From Flavobacterium sp. HJJ (lineage in GTDB: Bacteria; Bacteroidota; Bacteroidia; Flavobacteriales; Flavobacteriaceae): a stretch of 64,000 nt of DNA. The notes under the pieces are model-generated. The model was not told the DNA's origin and ran no database searches. It was given only the letters and a program-made list of their open reading frames with translations. Every line of letters begins with the position of its first letter. The stretch's first letter is position 1. The position numbers and the translations under genes are program-made. Location of the stretch: NCBI RefSeq assembly GCF_015351475.1, contig NZ_JADKPR010000001.1, forward strand, positions 339,809 through 403,808, written 5' to 3'. Shown here piece after piece: positions 27,025 to 35,537 of the stretch.

Positions 27025-27057
27025 CAAAAATACACTTTATCTTGTAAAAACAGCAAA
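27025..27057 (-). promoter_or_regulatory. Full promoter of pafA
   Basis: On the minus strand TTTG (27057-27054), 21-base spacer, TATTTTTG (27032-27025); leader about 18 bases. No Pho-box-like direct repeats were seen upstream, consistent with phosphate-independent expression. Confidence 0.7.
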
Positions 27058-27126
27058 AAACAAAAAATACAAAGAATAAAATAATCAATTCTTAACCATA
27101 AATTATTAAATCATCAAAAATAATAT

Positions 27127-27240
27127 GGGCGTGCCACCATTGAGAAAAGGGGCTCACATACAGTACCGCTTATACAGCCCCTTTTCTCAATGCTGTCGGG
27201 CTATCCATGCTGCTTCGGCAGCTTATTTCTATCCCTCACG
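27127..27240 (+). repeat. Compact folded intergenic element (GGGCGTG...CCCTCACG type)
   Basis: A 114-base segment bounded by GGGCGTGCC and CTATCCCTCACG. It holds a perfect 16-bp inverted repeat (27139-27154 with 27176-27191), then GTCGGGCTATCC, then GCTGCTTCGGCAGC (27209-27222), a 5-bp stem closed by a C(UUCG)G tetraloop. It is clearly richer in G+C than its surroundings. From memory, elements with the same frame GGGCGT-hairpin-GTCGGGCTWTCC-hairpin-ATCCCTMACGC are scattered in flavobacterial genomes; their function is not known to me. The short reading frames through it look spurious. Confidence 0.65.
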
Positions 27241-27428
27241 GTCACTGCTGATAAGAAGTTTAATGGAAATTACTGCAGTTCATCTTTTCATTATTAAAAA
27301 AATAACAGCCAAACAGCTGCCTGTCTTCAAATCAAAGAAGAGTACTATTTCCGAAATAATTAAATGAATAACTAAAAAATGGAGTCTTTCCAGACCAAAT
27401 TACCAAACTGAACCGGGTAAAAACCTCT

Positions 27429-27842
27429 CTATTTGAAATTGACAATATTGTAAACCAGCACTCTGTCGGCATATTTAACATACAGCTGCTGTATGTTGTT
27501 CTGGTTTTTTCGGGTAATAAACGAAAGCATACAGTCTTCACCGCTGTTATCTTTGCAGACAAAACCGTAAATTAAATCTGTTTTACTTTCTTCAGTTGGG
27601 GAATATTCTACAATCTCAAACAATTGAATCACCTCCGAATAAATAGCAATTCTATTTTTTTTGGTATCAAGATTGACAATTATGCTCACTGGTTTAATCG
27701 GACTCCAATCACCAAATTTGCCGTTTGTTCCTTTTACGGAAACACTTAATCCTGTCGTCTTAAATTTATACGTCTGGCTAAATCCTTGGTTCAAACCCAA
27801 AAAAACAAAAAGCAGGAGAAGTTTTATTCTGAATATATTCAT
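27429..27842 (-). CDS. Small secreted protein of unknown function
   Basis: 137 residues with a clear signal peptide (1-22, LLLLFVFLGLNQGFSQ). The mature ~115 residues are predicted to be mostly beta strands and carry two cysteines (FVCKDNSGEDCMLSF) that could form a disulfide. I recognise no family. The gene has a -7 box at 27867-27874 lying within the 38 bases that separate it from the upstream enzyme gene. It may be transcribed alone or with that gene. Confidence 0.65.
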   Translation of the reverse strand: MNIFRIKLLLLFVFLGLNQGFSQTYKFKTTGLSVSVKGTNGKFGDWSPIKPVSIIVNLDTKKNRIAIYSEVIQLFEIVEYSPTEESKTDLIYGFVCKDNSGEDCMLSFITRKNQNNIQQLYVKYADRVLVYNIVNFK

Positions 27843-27866
27843 TATTTAAAAAATTTGTAGAAAAAA

Positions 27867-27874
27867 CAAAGGTA
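27867..27874 (-). promoter_or_regulatory. -7 element of the small secreted protein gene
   Basis: TACCTTTG on the minus strand; predicted leader about 21 bases. A TTTG lies 14 rather than about 20 bases upstream, so this is a weaker call. Confidence 0.45.
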
Positions 27875-27880
27875 AGAATT

Positions 27881-28825
27881 TTAAAAATCAAATGAAACCA
27901 CTTGCTGTTTGGCCTGCTCAAATTCGGCCATCATATTATCGATGATAACTTTAACCGGCAGAACTTCTTTTATCAATCCGGCAATCTGTCCTATTTCCAA
28001 TTCGCCTTCTTCCAAATCACCTTCAAACATACCTCTCTTAGCTCTTGCTCTTCCCAGCAAAGCAGTTAATTCCTCTTTGCTTGGACATTGTTTATACAGC
28101 TGCTGTACATCTTGGTAAAATTTATTTTTAATCAAACGGACAGGCGCTAATTCTTTCAATGTCAATTGAGTTCCTCCTTCCTGAAGTTCTACAATAGTCT
28201 GTTTAAAATTTTCATGCGAGGAAGATTCTAATGAAGCTGCAAATCTGCTTCCAGCCTGTACGCCGTCTGCACCAAGAACCATCGCGGCAAGCATTCCCCG
28301 GCCGGTTGCAATTCCGCCTGCGGCAATTAACGGAATCGAAATTTTCTCTTTCACCATCGGAATCAAAGTCAAAGTTGTTGTTTCCTCCCTCCCATTATGT
28401 CCTCCAGCTTCAAAACCTTCAGCTACCACTGCGTCCACACCTGCATCCTGCGCTTTTAAAGCAAAAACAGAACTGCTCACAACATGAACTACCGTTATAC
28501 CGTTTTCTTTCAAAAAAGACGTCCAGGTTTTAGGATTTCCAGCCGATGTAAAAACAATTTTCACGCCCTCATCAACAATAATCTTCATTATTTCCTCAAT
28601 ATTAGGATACAGCATCGGAACGTTGACACCAAAAGGTTTGTCGGTTGCTTTTTGACATTTCTGAATATGTTCCCGTAACACTTCCGGATACATCGACCCC
28701 GCTCCTATCAATCCCAATCCTCCTGCGTTACTCACAGCACTGGCCAATTTATAACCGCTGTTCCAGATCATTCCGCCTTGAACTATCGGATACTTAATAT
28801 TGAAAAGGCTTGTAATTTTGTTCAT
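27881..28825 (-). CDS. NAD(P)H-dependent flavin oxidoreductase, nitronate monooxygenase / FabK-like
   Basis: This 314-residue FMN-dependent TIM-barrel enzyme opens FNIKYPIVQGGMIW (about 8-21), the standard start of 2-nitropropane dioxygenase and enoyl-ACP reductase II. It continues with VSNAGGLGLIGAGSM and VAEGFEAGGHNGREETTTL, then IPLIAAGGIATGRGM and LGADGVQAGSRF, which bind FMN phosphate. The same fold serves nitronate detoxification and fatty-acid synthesis (FabK), and sequence alone does not separate them. The AGGHNG histidine fits the monooxygenase class. It starts 12 bases after the subtilase gene ends, so it is probably cotranscribed with it. Confidence 0.85.
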   Translation of the reverse strand: MNKITSLFNIKYPIVQGGMIWNSGYKLASAVSNAGGLGLIGAGSMYPEVLREHIQKCQKATDKPFGVNVPMLYPNIEEIMKIIVDEGVKIVFTSAGNPKTWTSFLKENGITVVHVVSSSVFALKAQDAGVDAVVAEGFEAGGHNGREETTTLTLIPMVKEKISIPLIAAGGIATGRGMLAAMVLGADGVQAGSRFAASLESSSHENFKQTIVELQEGGTQLTLKELAPVRLIKNKFYQDVQQLYKQCPSKEELTALLGRARAKRGMFEGDLEEGELEIGQIAGLIKEVLPVKVIIDNMMAEFEQAKQQVVSFDF

Positions 28826-28836
28826 AAAAAATTAGT

Positions 28837-30450
28837 TTATTGCTTTATTAGTTTACCGGAAAACATTTTATCTTCCCAATTTATGGTATAAATGTACATA
28901 CCGGTCTGTAATGCTTTTAACAAAATTGAAGGCTGTTCTTTGCTAATTGTCTGTTCGAGCAATTTTTGACCAAGAACAGAATAGACTCTCACTATTCCAG
29001 AATCAAAATTTCCTGAAAAAGAAAAAGTACTCGAATCGCTTGCTGGGTTGGGATACAGAAAAACATCTTTTACCGTAAAATCAGTAACCTTCAATCCGCT
29101 GGACAAAGTCAGACTGAAATCGGGAATTCCATAGCCGTATCGGTTGTCTGGACTTGTATACTTATCGGCAGACTTTACAATTAAAGCTCTAATTTCCTTA
29201 TTGGTTTTATTTGGGAAAGCATGCCACAAACAAGCAGCCATTCCTGCAGTAATAGGACTCGAAAAGGAAGTCCCGTCCGCTGTTACAATATTCCCAGACG
29301 AATCAGATAAAACCACAGATTGTCCTTGTGCCATTACATCAGGTTTTATTCTTCCGTCAAAGGACGGACCGACAGAACTAAAAGCAGTTACGGCTTTGGC
29401 AGCATCTACCGCCCCCACAGTAAGCACCGAAATACCGTCTCCAGGAGCTCCGATATGCGGATTCATAGTCTCCCCTTCATTACCCGCCGAAACTACCACC
29501 ATCATACCGCGGGAAAAAGCAATTTCTGCACCACGGGTTATAAAAGCCGTTTTACCATCCATTTCATTATAAGTATGGCTATAATTAGCATTATCATACT
29601 CAAAATAACCTAAGGAAGTATTAATCACATCCACGCCCAGACTATCCGCTTTCTCGGCCGCCTCTACCCAATAGGATTCTTCAACAGGATTTTCTGAAGA
29701 AGAATCCTCTGTTTTGAACAGGTAATAAGAAGCATCAGGCGCTGTGCCTACAAAAGCATTTTCCTTATAGCCGCCCATACACGAAAGAACCATCGTTCCG
29801 TGTGAGTCTCCAGTATAAAAACTAGTGCTTCTATTTACAAAATCATAACCGCCCAAAATTCGGCTGTTATCTCTAAGTCTCTGAAATGGCTGTGCAGTAT
29901 TAACCCCAGGAAAACCGGCATCCAAAACAGCTATTATTTTGCCTGATCCCGTATAATTCTGCTGATGAAGCACATCCCCATGAAGCATTTGAATCTGATT
30001 AGCCGAATTACCGTAAACAAAATTCACTTGGGCTTCCATGACTTTATTTACTGTCTTTGTTTTTGCTTCTGCAGCCTTTCTTCCTGTACTGTTAAGTGAT
30101 TTATTAGCAAAATCAACTTTTTCAACAAACGAAAAACTCTTCAAAGAATTAATAACGGTTTGTGTACCTCTAATATGCAAAGCATTCAGCCATTTGGATT
30201 TGGCTTTAACAGTGATACCTGCAACGGCTTTAATTTGAGTAATAAAACTAAGATCAATTGGAATATCCTTTGAATCCAAAGGAATATTCTGCGCCGTTCT
30301 TCGATCCAAAGCTCTTTGGGAAAGCATGTTCAAAGGATTGTCGTAAAAACTTTGGGAATTATTTTTGACATTAAAATACACCCAGGCATCCTCTTGGGAA
30401 TACCCTGCAAAACAGGAAAAAAACAAAATAACAAAAAACGTTTTCTTCAT
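28837..30450 (-). CDS. Secreted subtilisin-like (S8) protease with type IX secretion sorting domain
   Basis: 537 residues. The signal peptide spans about 1-18 (ending GYSQ). A prodomain-like region follows to about 145. The catalytic domain shows Asp in IAVLDAGFPGV, His in GDSHGTMVLSC and Ser in DGTSFSSPITAG, so the triad is complete. From about residue 452 comes a T9SS type A sorting domain: VFLYPNPASD, VYSVLGQKL and GMYIYTINWEDKMFSGKLIKQ, ending in the usual lysine-rich tail. The protein is expected to cross the outer membrane by T9SS and be attached to the surface or released. The ATG at 30450 fits the signal peptide better than 30459. It begins 26 bases after mnmA ends. Confidence 0.92.
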   Translation of the reverse strand: MKKTFFVILFFSCFAGYSQEDAWVYFNVKNNSQSFYDNPLNMLSQRALDRRTAQNIPLDSKDIPIDLSFITQIKAVAGITVKAKSKWLNALHIRGTQTVINSLKSFSFVEKVDFANKSLNSTGRKAAEAKTKTVNKVMEAQVNFVYGNSANQIQMLHGDVLHQQNYTGSGKIIAVLDAGFPGVNTAQPFQRLRDNSRILGGYDFVNRSTSFYTGDSHGTMVLSCMGGYKENAFVGTAPDASYYLFKTEDSSSENPVEESYWVEAAEKADSLGVDVINTSLGYFEYDNANYSHTYNEMDGKTAFITRGAEIAFSRGMMVVVSAGNEGETMNPHIGAPGDGISVLTVGAVDAAKAVTAFSSVGPSFDGRIKPDVMAQGQSVVLSDSSGNIVTADGTSFSSPITAGMAACLWHAFPNKTNKEIRALIVKSADKYTSPDNRYGYGIPDFSLTLSSGLKVTDFTVKDVFLYPNPASDSSTFSFSGNFDSGIVRVYSVLGQKLLEQTISKEQPSILLKALQTGMYIYTINWEDKMFSGKLIKQ

Positions 30451-30476
30451 ATCCTGCATAAAATTAAGATTTTGAC

Positions 30477-31664
30477 TTAAGAGATAACTCCAGAACCAAT
30501 CAACTCATCATTGTGATACCAAGCAGCGAACTGCCCTTCGGTAATGGCTGACTGCGGTTCTTCAAATGAAATATACATACCGTTCTCAAATTGGTGCAAA
30601 ACCGCTTTCTGCAGAGGCTGTCTATAACGAATACGCGCCATCACATCCATCGTTTCACCATTGGCCAAAGTCAGATCTTCTCGTATCCAATGCACTTCGG
30701 ATTTATCAATAAACAGAGCGCTTTTAAACAGTCCCGGATGACTGCTGGATAAACCAGTGTAAATCGTATTGGTGTCCACATCGGTAGCAATAACAAAAAG
30801 CGGATCCGTTGTTCCTCCCACATTCAGCCCTTTTCGCTGTCCTACGGTAAAATAATGTGCTCCCTGATGTTTCCCCATAACCTTTCCCATTTTTGGAGTA
30901 TATGGTAATTTTCTGGAAGCATAAAGCAATTCTTCCTCTAATGACAGTTCGTTCTGAATTTCATTAGAATATACAGGATCATTTTTATCAATCTGAATAA
31001 TTGTGCCTTCTTTCGGCTGTAATTTTTGCTGCAAAAATTCAGGCAGACGCACCTTACCGATAAAACATAAACCTTGTGAATCTTTCTTATCAGCTGTCAC
31101 CAGCTCCATTTCTGCAGCAATTTCACGCACTTCTGGCTTGGTCAGTTCTCCGATTGGAAACAAGGCTTTGGCTAATTGCTCCTGTGATAACTGGCATAAA
31201 AAATAAGACTGATCTTTATTATTATCAACACCAGCAAGAAGCTGATATGTTTTAACGCCATTCACTTCGATTTCACCTTTTCGGCAGTAATGCCCGGTTG
31301 CCACATAATCGGCACCAAGACTCAAAGCGATTTTCATAAAAACGTCAAACTTTATTTCGCGGTTACAAAGCACATCAGGATTTGGAGTCCTTCCTTTCTC
31401 GTATTCGCTGAACATATAATCAACTATTTTCTCCTGATACTGTTCACTCAAATCAACTGTCTGAAAAGGAATCCCTAATTTTTCAGCTACTAAAAGAGCA
31501 TCATTGCTATCTTCCAGCCAAGGACATTCATTGGAAATAGTCACCGAATCATCGTGCCAATTTTTCATAAAAAGACCTATTACCTCATATCCCTGATGCT
31601 GCAGTAAATATGCCGCAACACTTGAATCCACACCTCCAGAAAGACCTACAACAACTCGTTTCAT
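30477..31664 (-). CDS. mnmA: tRNA 2-thiouridylase MnmA
   Basis: This enzyme installs the 2-thio group on U34 of tRNA for Lys, Glu and Gln. At 395 residues it is slightly longer than E. coli MnmA. The PP-loop is [17 protein letters not shown] (about 5-21). The catalytic cysteines are in [11 protein letters not shown] (about 101) and GLCFIGKV (about 200). The tRNA-contact segment is VATGHYCRK, and C-terminal beta domains have [15 protein letters not shown] -7 box lies about 100 bases upstream. The T9SS protease and flavin oxidoreductase follow closely in the same direction. Confidence 0.96.
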   Translation of the reverse strand: MKRVVVGLSGGVDSSVAAYLLQHQGYEVIGLFMKNWHDDSVTISNECPWLEDSNDALLVAEKLGIPFQTVDLSEQYQEKIVDYMFSEYEKGRTPNPDVLCNREIKFDVFMKIALSLGADYVATGHYCRKGEIEVNGVKTYQLLAGVDNNKDQSYFLCQLSQEQLAKALFPIGELTKPEVREIAAEMELVTADKKDSQGLCFIGKVRLPEFLQQKLQPKEGTIIQIDKNDPVYSNEIQNELSLEEELLYASRKLPYTPKMGKVMGKHQGAHYFTVGQRKGLNVGGTTDPLFVIATDVDTNTIYTGLSSSHPGLFKSALFIDKSEVHWIREDLTLANGETMDVMARIRYRQPLQKAVLHQFENGMYISFEEPQSAITEGQFAAWYHNDELIGSGVIS

Positions 31665-31766
31665 TTACTGATACTTTTTTTATCAAATGCAATTCTCTTA
31701 TCAATATTCGTATTCAATGCCAGATAAAGAGAATGCTGATTATATTATTCGTAATTTAATCTTTTG

Positions 31767-31774
31767 CAAAAGTA
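31767..31774 (-). promoter_or_regulatory. -7 element of the mnmA operon, overlapping a palindrome
   Basis: TACTTTTG on the minus strand, within TTTGTACTTTTGC, the same string found before pyrG (39207-39222). The perfect 12-bp palindrome CTTTTGCAAAAG (31761-31772) overlaps its downstream side and could be a repressor site. The predicted leader is about 100 bases, long for this genome. Confidence 0.5.
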
Positions 31775-31872
31775 CAAATAATATAGCTAGCTGCCATTAT
31801 TTGAAATTGATGAAAACAATACTGCAATAAACGGAACTAATGTCTTTATCGCATATTCATTTTTAGAATCGC

Positions 31873-32058
31873 AGCATGGTATCTGCATTTTAAAGTTTCT
31901 GACACGAATTACACTAATTTACACGAATTAAGATTGCTATATAATTACACAAAATATTCGAAACTGCACAAATTTGTAAAATTTGCTTTCAATTTTGATA
32001 AGAATTAGTGTTAATTGGTGAAATTCGTGTTTATCTTTTTTTAAACGCGAATGCCGTG
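31873..32058 (+). mobile_element. MITE-like element B, copy 1
   Basis: This ~186-bp non-coding element is the reverse complement of 46891-47074, with about 80% identity by eye. The ends are AGCATGGTATCTGC (left, degenerate) and GCGAATGCCGTG (right). The flanks are GAATCGC (31866-31872) and GAATCTT (32059-32065), 5 of 7 matching, which fits a decayed target duplication. The interior has an imperfect palindrome built on ACGAATTACACTAATTT and GTGAAATTCGTG. No transposase is present, so movement would need one in trans. Confidence 0.7.
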
Positions 32059-32126
32059 GAATCTTAGTGGCTTTTATAGATTACCTGCTTTTTTACTTAC
32101 CTTTAATACTGAACAAAAAATTGAAA

Positions 32127-34004
32127 ATGAAAAAATCGATTCTGTTATTTTTATTATTTTTCACTATAACCGGCAAAGGTCAAAACTTTGTAGCAGACAT
32201 ACCTACATACGAAGTTTATAAATCGCTGAAAGGAAAACCGCTGTCGGATAAATTCTCAAACATCGAATCGGTGAAAATTGTGTATGATTTAAAATGGAAA
32301 AAACTCTATTATTTCAATAGCGGCATCATCTCACACCATTATCAATTTGTAACGGAATATTTGGGATACAGCCAAGAACTGACTGTTTTCAATACAGAAA
32401 ATTACAGCAGCAAAGAAACAGGGCGTGATTATCTGCTAGGGAATTTAAATCACATCAAAGGGACAGATAAATGGATTTTTGAATTGGCTGTTTCCGACAA
32501 AATGCCTGTTCCTGTAATTGAAAAATTTTTCAAGCTTGTTCAGGAAACAGCTTTTATGGGCAAATCATTGCAGTTCTATTTAAATGACCCAGAAAAAACA
32601 GAGCTCTACCGGCAAGGCAGATTCAAAATTCCCTGCGTGGATTCAAAATTTATTTTCAGCGAATTAAAATATCAGGAAGTTTCGTCGGGAAACTGCATCG
32701 GGATTTTAAAAGAATATAAAATCAAAGACTTGAATCCCATCAAACCAAAGGAAAATGAAATCGTGGTTCTGGACGGAACACCAGAAGTTCTGCCAAACGT
32801 AAAAGGAATCATCGTTAATGAACTGCAGACACCTTTGAGCCATTTAGTAATTTTGGGCAAAAACAGAAAAATTCCAATCATGGGCTACACAATGGCTTTG
32901 ACTGACAGCAGAATAAAATCACTTCTGAACAAAAAAGTAGAACTGCAGATAGCCATTGATACCTTTTACATCAAAGAAACCGACAAGAAAATAAAATCTG
33001 CCGGCAGCACTAAAAAGCGTAAACTCGTAATGGACACCACCGTGACTGGACTTGTCGACTTATCCAAAATAAACAAAAAAGGAGTTGAATCCATAGGTTC
33101 CAAAGCCCAAAATCTATCGTATTTAATCGCCATTGCAAAAGATTCTACATTCAAAGTTCCCGAAAATGCATATGCGATTCCATTTTATTACTACAACAGA
33201 CACATTCACAGTAAAACCATTTTTACGTTAATCAATGAACTTATAAACAATCCCAACAAAGATGTTCAGTGGATAAATATACAGCTGGAAAAAATCAGGA
33301 AAGCCATCAAAAAGAAACCTATTGATGCCGATTTAATTACAGCATTAAACGAAAAGCTGGGTACACAAAAAAAGTTTAAAAATTTCAGATTCCGCTCTTC
33401 GACAAATGCAGAGGATATTGATGGATTTAACGGAGCAGGACTTTATGAATCAAAAACTGGAATTGTAGGCGATTCGATAAAATCTTTTGAAAAAGCCATC
33501 AAGCAAGTATGGGCAAGCGTTTGGAATGAGAGTTCGTATTGGGAAAGAGAAATTTTCGGAATTGACCAAAATAACATTGCAATGGGAGTTTTGGTACACC
33601 GATCTTTTCCGGATGAACTGGTAAACGGCGTTGTAATCACCACCAATTTATTTCGAAAAGATTTTGAAGGTATAACAGTGAATGTTCAAAAAGGCGAAAA
33701 CTCGGTTGTAAAACCTAATAAAGGAGAAATCTGCGAACAGTTTACAGCTTATGATTTGAATATATTTGGAGAAAAAAGCGATAATGTCGATGTAGATTAT
33801 ATTTCGAATTCTTCCCTTAACGACAGCAAGCCATTGTTAAGCATTGCTGAAATCAATAATTTGTTCAAAACCTGTAAAAAGATTGAAAGCAAAATGAATC
33901 GCTATTGGAATAAATTTACCCGAAAATCAGTTGACATTGAATTTAAAATAGTAGGCGAAAAAAGAAATCTCTACATCAAACAGGTCCGCGTGTTTAATGA
34001 CTGA
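32127..34004 (+). CDS. Exported PEP/pyruvate-binding (dikinase-like) protein
   Basis: 625 residues from the ATG at 32127, which gives a signal peptide (1-18, KKSILLFLLFFTITGKGQ). An N-terminal region of unknown type (about 20-215) is followed by a swivelling-domain-like segment with a central histidine, TPLSHLVILGKNRKIPIMG (His 239). The ATP-grasp domain of the PPDK_N type runs from about 320 (IGSKAQNLSYL) through FRFRSSTNAEDIDGFNGAGL (about 420) to the end. This order, His domain before ATP domain, matches glucan water dikinase rather than PEP synthase or PPDK. A C-terminal PEP/pyruvate barrel is absent. An ATP-using kinase outside the cytosol would be surprising. A longer frame from 32067 would destroy the signal peptide. 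Confidence 0.75.
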   Translation: MKKSILLFLLFFTITGKGQNFVADIPTYEVYKSLKGKPLSDKFSNIESVKIVYDLKWKKLYYFNSGIISHHYQFVTEYLGYSQELTVFNTENYSSKETGRDYLLGNLNHIKGTDKWIFELAVSDKMPVPVIEKFFKLVQETAFMGKSLQFYLNDPEKTELYRQGRFKIPCVDSKFIFSELKYQEVSSGNCIGILKEYKIKDLNPIKPKENEIVVLDGTPEVLPNVKGIIVNELQTPLSHLVILGKNRKIPIMGYTMALTDSRIKSLLNKKVELQIAIDTFYIKETDKKIKSAGSTKKRKLVMDTTVTGLVDLSKINKKGVESIGSKAQNLSYLIAIAKDSTFKVPENAYAIPFYYYNRHIHSKTIFTLINELINNPNKDVQWINIQLEKIRKAIKKKPIDADLITALNEKLGTQKKFKNFRFRSSTNAEDIDGFNGAGLYESKTGIVGDSIKSFEKAIKQVWASVWNESSYWEREIFGIDQNNIAMGVLVHRSFPDELVNGVVITTNLFRKDFEGITVNVQKGENSVVKPNKGEICEQFTAYDLNIFGEKSDNVDVDYISNSSLNDSKPLLSIAEINNLFKTCKKIESKMNRYWNKFTRKSVDIEFKIVGEKRNLYIKQVRVFND

Positions 34005-34050
34005 TATTACAAAAGACGAATCATTGACGACAATTTTTGATTATTAAACC

Positions 34051-34608
34051 CTAATAAAAAATCAGAATTTCAACTTGATTTGACGCCCTGTTAATAGTTA
34101 AAATTTCGAAATCGAAAACGGGAAACGGAACAATCTCTTCTATTTTTGTCTTTTGATTTGAAGCGTCAATGCTAAAAAATTCATCGTAAGTGAAAATCAA
34201 TTTACAGCTTTTTCTATTATCAGGAGAAACGTGAACCAGCATCAGGGAGCCTAGCGTATAGAAAAAAATAATACTGATCTGGAAAAAAATCAAGACGCCA
34301 TATTTTTCAAGCGGATACATGATATCCAAAATCGAGAGCGTAATAGTTGCAAAAAGAAATATTATTGCATTGAGCGAAAATGTCTGTCCCCTGAAACGCA
34401 AAATTGAAAAAATAGCAAAAAGCCCGAAACCAATCCCCACGCCAATTTCCACTTTGGTAAATAAGTAACACAGCGAAAATGTGCAAAAGCCAACGACAAT
34501 TATCAATGGATTAATAGCTTCTTTATTCTTTCTGTTTGAGAAAAAATATAAAAAAAGCACCGAAAAAGTGAGTAACAGAAAACGGGATAACAGTTCGATT
34601 ACATCCAT
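34051..34608 (-). CDS. DUF4956 integral membrane protein
   Basis: 185 residues with about five hydrophobic segments in the first 130 (near 8-22, 33-50, 55-70, 78-95 and 103-125). The signature GIGFGLFAIFSILRFRGQ (about 57-74) is typical of DUF4956. A soluble C-terminal domain of ~55 residues follows (DNRKSCKLIFTYDEFFSID). Elsewhere DUF4956 proteins often accompany VTC-type polyphosphate polymerases or CotH kinases; here the neighbour is the convergent exported dikinase-like gene, which might hint at a phosphoryl-related role. That link is inference. It is likely cotranscribed with the MORN gene upstream (32 bases). Confidence 0.8.
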   Translation of the reverse strand: MDVIELLSRFLLLTFSVLFLYFFSNRKNKEAINPLIIVVGFCTFSLCYLFTKVEIGVGIGFGLFAIFSILRFRGQTFSLNAIIFLFATITLSILDIMYPLEKYGVLIFFQISIIFFYTLGSLMLVHVSPDNRKSCKLIFTYDEFFSIDASNQKTKIEEIVPFPVFDFEILTINRASNQVEILIFY

Positions 34609-34640
34609 ACAATCACAAAGTTATTTTTTTTAAATTCACC

Positions 34641-35360
34641 CTATTTATCAGTTTTAATATTATCTCTTTTAAGCTGAGGCTTTTTTGGCTTATCCATATT
34701 TTCCTCACTGTCCAGTTTGCCATTGATAAAAAACTGCCACTTTCCTATTTTCTTGCCATTTTTGAATTTTCCTTTGGCAATCACAAGATTATTCGGGTCT
34801 TTGTAAACAGCTTCACCTTCGTACTCATTATTTTTAAAAAAACTTAGTTCCAAAACAATTCCTTTCTCAGAATATTTTTTATAGACACCTTCTTTTAATC
34901 CGTTTTTATAAATCGTTTCATCCACAGCTTTCCCGCTTGGATAATAAACTGTCCGCACACCGTCGAGTTTTCCATTCTTGTAATTCTCCAAAGTCATCAA
35001 CGATTTGGAGGCCTTATGATAATATTTCCATTGCCCTTCACGCAGTTTGTTTACTTCCTTTCCTTCACTCACAATATTCTTGTTCTGGTCATAAAAAACA
35101 GTGTAGCAGGAGTTATCTGCAGCATTGAAAGTCCTTGTGGCAATGATAGATTTGGCTTTTGTATCATCATAAAAATTAAAAACACCAACTTCTTTTCCGT
35201 GGTCAAAAGTACCTTCGTAACGCTGTCTCCCCGATTCGGCATAAAAACCTTTCCAAATACCGTGTTTTTTACCATTGACATCTACAGGATTGGCATCAGT
35301 CTGCGAAAAAACTGCCTGACAGCATAAAAAAAGGACAAAAACTCTAAAAACAGCTAACAT
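34641..35360 (-). CDS. Secreted MORN-repeat (YwqK-like) protein
   Basis: 239 residues with a signal peptide (1-19, VLFLCCQAVFSQ). At least six MORN-variant repeats follow, visible as GKKHGIWKGFYAESGRQRYEG, LREGQWKYYHKASKSLM, GKLDGVRTVYYPSGKAVDET, GLKEGVYKKYSEKG, YEGEAVYKDP and GKKIGKWQFFINGKLDSEEN. The C-terminus is basic. Automated pipelines often call such proteins 'YwqK family antitoxin', but no toxin is adjacent and the signal peptide argues for an envelope role. The repeats form an extended beta array, probably for protein or carbohydrate contact. Confidence 0.8.
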   Translation of the reverse strand: MLAVFRVFVLFLCCQAVFSQTDANPVDVNGKKHGIWKGFYAESGRQRYEGTFDHGKEVGVFNFYDDTKAKSIIATRTFNAADNSCYTVFYDQNKNIVSEGKEVNKLREGQWKYYHKASKSLMTLENYKNGKLDGVRTVYYPSGKAVDETIYKNGLKEGVYKKYSEKGIVLELSFFKNNEYEGEAVYKDPNNLVIAKGKFKNGKKIGKWQFFINGKLDSEENMDKPKKPQLKRDNIKTDK

Positions 35361-35483
35361 ATAATTCTAATTTAAATTATTCAAAAATCAATACTATAAC
35401 ATCAAAAAACGGCTAATAGTATGATCTTTTATTTATTTCATAAAAGTACAAAACCAAGTACTATTAAAATTAATTCTCTTTAT

Positions 35484-35517
35484 AAAAAACAAAAAGCTCC
35501 TATTTTACTAGGAGCTT
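35484..35517 (-). terminator. Terminator of yidC
   Basis: AAGCTCCTA (35494-35502) pairs with TAGGAGCTT (35509-35517). On the minus strand a T-rich run follows. It lies about 20 bases after the yidC stop. Confidence 0.82.
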
Positions 35518-35537
35518 CAGCAATATTTATCAAAATA

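Larger units (their letters stand above)
31665..32126. other. Divergent intergenic region mnmA / exported dikinase-like gene
   Basis: About 460 bases. It holds the mnmA -7 box and palindrome near 31767, then the inverted-repeat-bounded element at 31873-32058. Next comes a TACCTTTA string (close to TAnnTTTG) near 32098, about 20 bases before the dikinase-like start. Nothing else is recognisable. Confidence 0.5.

Noticed and set aside
27125..27367. 80-codon plus-strand frame across the folded element
   Set aside because: It runs through the inverted repeats of the 27127-27240 element, its composition is not protein-like (Cys/His/Ser-rich from hairpin bases), and it has no promoter. The DNA or RNA structure explains the sequence better.
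34641..35360. YwqK-type antitoxin of a toxin-antitoxin pair
   Set aside because: MORN repeats match, but the protein has a signal peptide and no toxin gene is adjacent.
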